This document shows, in pieces, positions 61,801 to 64,000 of a stretch of 64,000 nucleotides of DNA. The DNA comes from Flavobacterium tiangeerense (GTDB taxonomy: Bacteria; Bacteroidota; Bacteroidia; Flavobacteriales; Flavobacteriaceae): positions 124,001-188,000 of the forward strand of contig NZ_VLKO01000006.1 of assembly GCF_007830355.1 (NCBI RefSeq), in the 5' to 3' direction. The notes below the pieces were generated by a model. That model saw only the letters and a list, made by a program, of their open reading frames with translations. It was not told where the DNA came from and made no database searches. A program made the position numbers and the translations under genes. The stretch's first letter is position 1, and each line of letters opens with the position of its first letter.

Positions 61801-63849
61801 AATTTTAATCTTAAAAACAACGGAAGTACCATTCAAGTTCAATCAGAATCTAATTTGGCAAACGCGCCAGTACAAGTCAATTTTAAGGAGTTTGATATCA
61901 ACACCATTACAAGTTTTGTGGAGAAAAAGGACTTACAACTTAGTGGAAAAATCAATGGAACGGCAGAAATAAGAAATATAAACACATCACCCCTTTTCAC
62001 TTCTGATTTAAGTGTTGAGAATTTTACCTTCAAAAAAGATACTATTGGCAATGTAAAACTTCAAGTAAAAAACACCATTACAAATCAGTATGATGCCATC
62101 GTAGAAATCACAGGTCAAGGGAATCAAGTAAATCTAGAGGGGAATTATAAAACTACCAACAGTAGTTTTGATATGAATTTAATTATTGATAAATTAAATC
62201 TTAAAAGTATTCAAGGATTTACTTTAAATAATCTAACGGAAAGTACTGGTTTTTTAAACGGAAAATTATCGATTACGGGAAGTGCAAGCCAACCTAATGT
62301 ACAAGGTGAAATCGGTTTTAACGATGTTGGTTTTAAGGTTACCCCACTTAATGCCAAATTCAAATCTATTAATGATAAAATAGTTTTTCAACCCAACACA
62401 ATTGTTTTTGAAACCTTTACCATAAAGGATGAAAATGACAATGATTTGAACGTTAACGGTACAATTGACACCTCCACTTTTAGTAATTTCGGATTTAATC
62501 TAACCGTTGATGCTAAAAATTTTAAAGCAGTAAATTCAAAAGCAAAAGACAATGATTTATACTACGGTGAATTATTTCTGGATAACAACATCAGGATAGC
62601 TGGTAGTATTGATAATCCAATAATTGATGGTACAATAAAAATCAATAAGGACACCAAGTTTACCATTGTATTACCACAATCTGATCCATCCATTGCTGAT
62701 CGAGAGGGAATTGTTGAATTTATTGATCATGATAATCCTCAAATAATTACGAATACAAATCTTGAAACTATAAGTAGTGAATCAACCGTAAAAGGTATTA
62801 ATGCATCAGTAAATATTGAGATAGATAAAGATGCAGAGCTTTCACTGGTTATTGACAAAGCAAATGGAGATTATTTAAAATTAAAAGGCGAGGCTCAATT
62901 AACTGGCGGCATAGATGCATCAGGGAAAACGAACTTAACAGGTCGATATGAGTTGAATGAAGGAAGCTACGAAATGAATTTTAACGGTATTAAACGAAAA
63001 TTCAATATCAAAGAAGGTAGTTACATTTTATGGACTGGCGAACCAACTAGTGCAGATATTAATATTACAGCTATTTATAAAACTAATGCTGCGCCTATTG
63101 ATTTAGTAAACGATCAATTGGGTGACATAACAGCTACGGTAAGAAATACATACAAAGAAAAAATTCCTTTTGAAACAGCCCTAAAAATGAATGGCGAACT
63201 AATGAAACCCAACATTTCATTTGATATCATTTTACCTGATGGCAACAACAATGTTTCTACTGAAATTATTAATACCACTCAAGCTAAACTTAGTCAATTA
63301 AGAGAACAACAAGATGAGTTGAACAAGCAAGTTTTTGCGTTGTTGTTATTAAATCGTTTTATTGGGGAGAATCCTTTTACTAGTGAAAACGGTGGTACAA
63401 CCGTTTCTTCATTAGCTAGAGAAAGCGCTAGCAAAATTTTATCGCAACAACTCAACAACTTGGCAGGAGATTTAATTCAAGGTATCGAATTGAATTTTGA
63501 TTTAAATACAACTGAAGATTTCACATCAGGACAACGTCAAAACAAAACTGATTTGAGTGTAGGTGTTTCCAAAAAACTACTCAATGACCGACTTAAAATT
63601 ACCGTAGGAAGCAGTTTTGGTATTGAAGGTTCTCAACAAGCCAATCAAAATGCAAATAATATTGCTGGTGATGTTTCTATAGATTATCAACTTACAAAAG
63701 ATGGAAGATACAAAGTAAGAGCTTATCGTGTCAATAAATACCAAGTAGCACTTCAAGGTGAAGTTGTAGAAACTGGAGTTGCATTTGTAATCACAATGGA
63801 TTACAACAAGTTCAGTGAATTATTCCGAAAAAATGGATCAAAAAAATAA
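58864..63849 (+). CDS. tamB: translocation/assembly module TamB (DUF490)
   Basis: The 1661-residue protein has one N-terminal membrane helix (VFLWTVGSLISLFLILFLVI) and an AsmA-like start (IKTKVVIDSLEIGFPKKVIL). A very long run of repeating beta strands follows, typical of the TamB bridge across the periplasm. The C-terminal DUF490 domain (about 1230-1661) contains NLTGRYELNEGSYEMNFNGI and ends in a barrel-like NKYQVALQGEV region. TamB moves lipids or folds outer-membrane proteins together with TamA-type proteins. A TamL-type gene begins 66 nt downstream on the same strand, so the two form an operon. Confidence 0.93.
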   Translation: MILIDKKLRLKKYLQILLKVFLWTVGSLISLFLILFLVIQIPSVQNYAKNKAVHYLEEKIKTKVVIDSLEIGFPKKVILKGVYFEDQKKDTLFAGDTLAVNISLFQLINNKVDINSVDLSGITAYIKKDSKGNFNFDYIIKALASQEKQKTDSAPMEFSVEEIQLDRINFHYSDAISNNEIATYLNHFKTSIKTFDLNQMNFDIPKIKVNGLQFKLIQGIASTKKSGKVTENNATENPLKLKFGDVDLGKIKIEYKSHESKLATNIYVKKLITKVDKIDLNNQYAILENLELTGVEGALELGKIKKIVTQNTMPSKTANNWDVKVKKSVFKRINFKYDNNNVAFTPKGLDYNHLDIKNLNLDLEVLNYNAENIAGELKSLSARDKSGLNITALNGDFFYGNKNAFIKNLYLKTPQTEIKNEIQIGYSSLATISKNIGDLSLIANLTKSSIGFQDILLFVPNLASTNPFKSNPKAVISINGKVKGKVKNITIPSMEISGIGSTSLAASGTIIGLPNVDKTYFDINIKKFQSGQKDINNFVPKGTIPNTIQLPARMTVTGTFKGTIATFLTDLKLISSYGNANIKAKFDQSRKNFEKYDAKADFVNFDLGKFIKNDSIGKITLKTTIKGTGFNPKTATVALNASIQKAYFNKYTYKNIAIKGSVKKGNFNATAVARDPNLTFNLVGNGRFQDKYPSGKIKLNVDIADLEKLNLHAGPLKIRGIVDADIQSGDLDYLNGSLTAHHINVTNAKENYTIDSIQVHAIATAQKNSIEVKAPFMDAFLEGKYKLSKIGTAITNSITAYYDSTPKKAKKKTKENQQFDFKVQIKDSPIVMQLIPQIKSLEPITITGNYNSVNDSIVLNGAIPKLVYESITVTNATLKLDTQDKKLLYNFIVDDIQNEQFELPHTELTGDIQNNIITYALQLKNTKEEERYLIAGTVQSQNGGTEIRLNPDKLILNYEPWTIDKENVVSSLTKGLFINNFNLKNNGSTIQVQSESNLANAPVQVNFKEFDINTITSFVEKKDLQLSGKINGTAEIRNINTSPLFTSDLSVENFTFKKDTIGNVKLQVKNTITNQYDAIVEITGQGNQVNLEGNYKTTNSSFDMNLIIDKLNLKSIQGFTLNNLTESTGFLNGKLSITGSASQPNVQGEIGFNDVGFKVTPLNAKFKSINDKIVFQPNTIVFETFTIKDENDNDLNVNGTIDTSTFSNFGFNLTVDAKNFKAVNSKAKDNDLYYGELFLDNNIRIAGSIDNPIIDGTIKINKDTKFTIVLPQSDPSIADREGIVEFIDHDNPQIITNTNLETISSESTVKGINASVNIEIDKDAELSLVIDKANGDYLKLKGEAQLTGGIDASGKTNLTGRYELNEGSYEMNFNGIKRKFNIKEGSYILWTGEPTSADINITAIYKTNAAPIDLVNDQLGDITATVRNTYKEKIPFETALKMNGELMKPNISFDIILPDGNNNVSTEIINTTQAKLSQLREQQDELNKQVFALLLLNRFIGENPFTSENGGTTVSSLARESASKILSQQLNNLAGDLIQGIELNFDLNTTEDFTSGQRQNKTDLSVGVSKKLLNDRLKITVGSSFGIEGSQQANQNANNIAGDVSIDYQLTKDGRYKVRAYRVNKYQVALQGEVVETGVAFVITMDYNKFSELFRKNGSKK

Positions 63850-63915
63850 TTTCAAATCATAAATAAAGCCGTACTTACAAATCAAAATAGTCTTTATTTT
63901 ACAAAACGAATCGTA

Positions 63916-64000
63916 ATGAAAGGGAAAGGTATTATAAACTTATTTTTTTTATGTCTGCTATTTCAATCCTGTAGCAACACCCGTTTTTTACCTGAAGGTG
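63916..64000 (+). CDS. TamL-like outer-membrane lipoprotein, first residues only
   Basis: An ATG at 63916 opens a frame to the window end: a lipoprotein signal (MKGKGIINLFFLCLLFQSCS, lipobox LFQSC), then SNTRFLPEG. Bacteroidota TamL proteins (lipidated TamA relatives, Omp85 superfamily) commonly start this way, and pair with TamB. The gene directly follows tamB, which fits. Only 28 residues are visible, so the family call rests on the start and context. Confidence 0.7.
   Translation, partial: MKGKGIINLFFLCLLFQSCSNTRFLPEG

Noticed and set aside
1..64000. CRISPR array, prophage, integrase or insertion sequence
   Set aside because: No regular spaced repeats, no transposase or integrase motifs and no phage structural genes were seen on either strand.

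Overview
The window is A+T-rich DNA from a Bacteroidota bacterium, almost certainly a Flavobacterium or close relative. The signs are SusC/SusD and Oar-type TonB receptors, TAnnTTTG-type -7 promoter boxes, few Shine-Dalgarno sites, a CHASE/PAS kinase, and a TamB gene followed by a TamL-type lipoprotein gene. No phage, plasmid, insertion sequence, rRNA or CRISPR array is visible.

Layout. 1-5133 (minus strand): corA, pta, ackA and the truncated start of a GH97 glycosidase. 5444-8008: a large secreted zinc metalloprotease. 8574-10305: proteorhodopsin and the divergent blh gene for retinal synthesis, a light-driven proton-pump module. 10413-13347 (minus): dnaK, a YchJ-like protein and two small unknowns. 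13599-16834: a CHASE-PAS-PAS-PAS histidine kinase overlapping a single-domain response regulator. 16850-19709: small unknown genes, a J-domain/KTSC protein and a TlpA-like lipoprotein gene split by an in-frame TGA. 19883-19963: tRNA-Tyr. 20110-23751: an Oar-like TonB receptor divergent from an ArsR-type regulator.

23834-47963 is a pectin utilisation locus of about 24 kb. It encodes outer enzymes (two GH28, CE8, CE12, GH105, DUF4861), a SusC/SusD importer, an inner-membrane hexuronate transporter (MFS), and two converging cytoplasmic branches. UxaC, UxaB and UxaA handle galacturonate; KdgF, KduI and KduD handle unsaturated uronate. Both feed KdgK and Eda to give pyruvate and glyceraldehyde 3-phosphate. 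A LacI-type regulator (36095-37123) sits inside. Three 14-bp operators of consensus TGTAATCGATTGCA (either strand) lie, with identical geometry, directly against the -7 box of the three main promoters, and a weaker copy precedes the regulator itself. I regard this regulon architecture as the best-supported new observation here.

48810-53552: DUF547, a YwqK-like repeat protein, two GT2 glycosyltransferases and a GT-C type mannosyltransferase-like protein, probably one surface-glycan or glycolipid operon. 53549-57878 (minus): DMT transporter, 2OG-Fe(II) oxygenase, AAA+ ATPase of the magnesium-chelatase/MoxR group, and its VWA partner. 58209-64000: a thioesterase, the 1661-residue TamB and the start of TamL.

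Three copies of a dispersed intergenic repeat with conserved flanks and a variable hairpin core (about 25982-26130, 56652-56755, 57978-58075) are not explained by gene content. All calls are from reading the sequence; no database search was possible.
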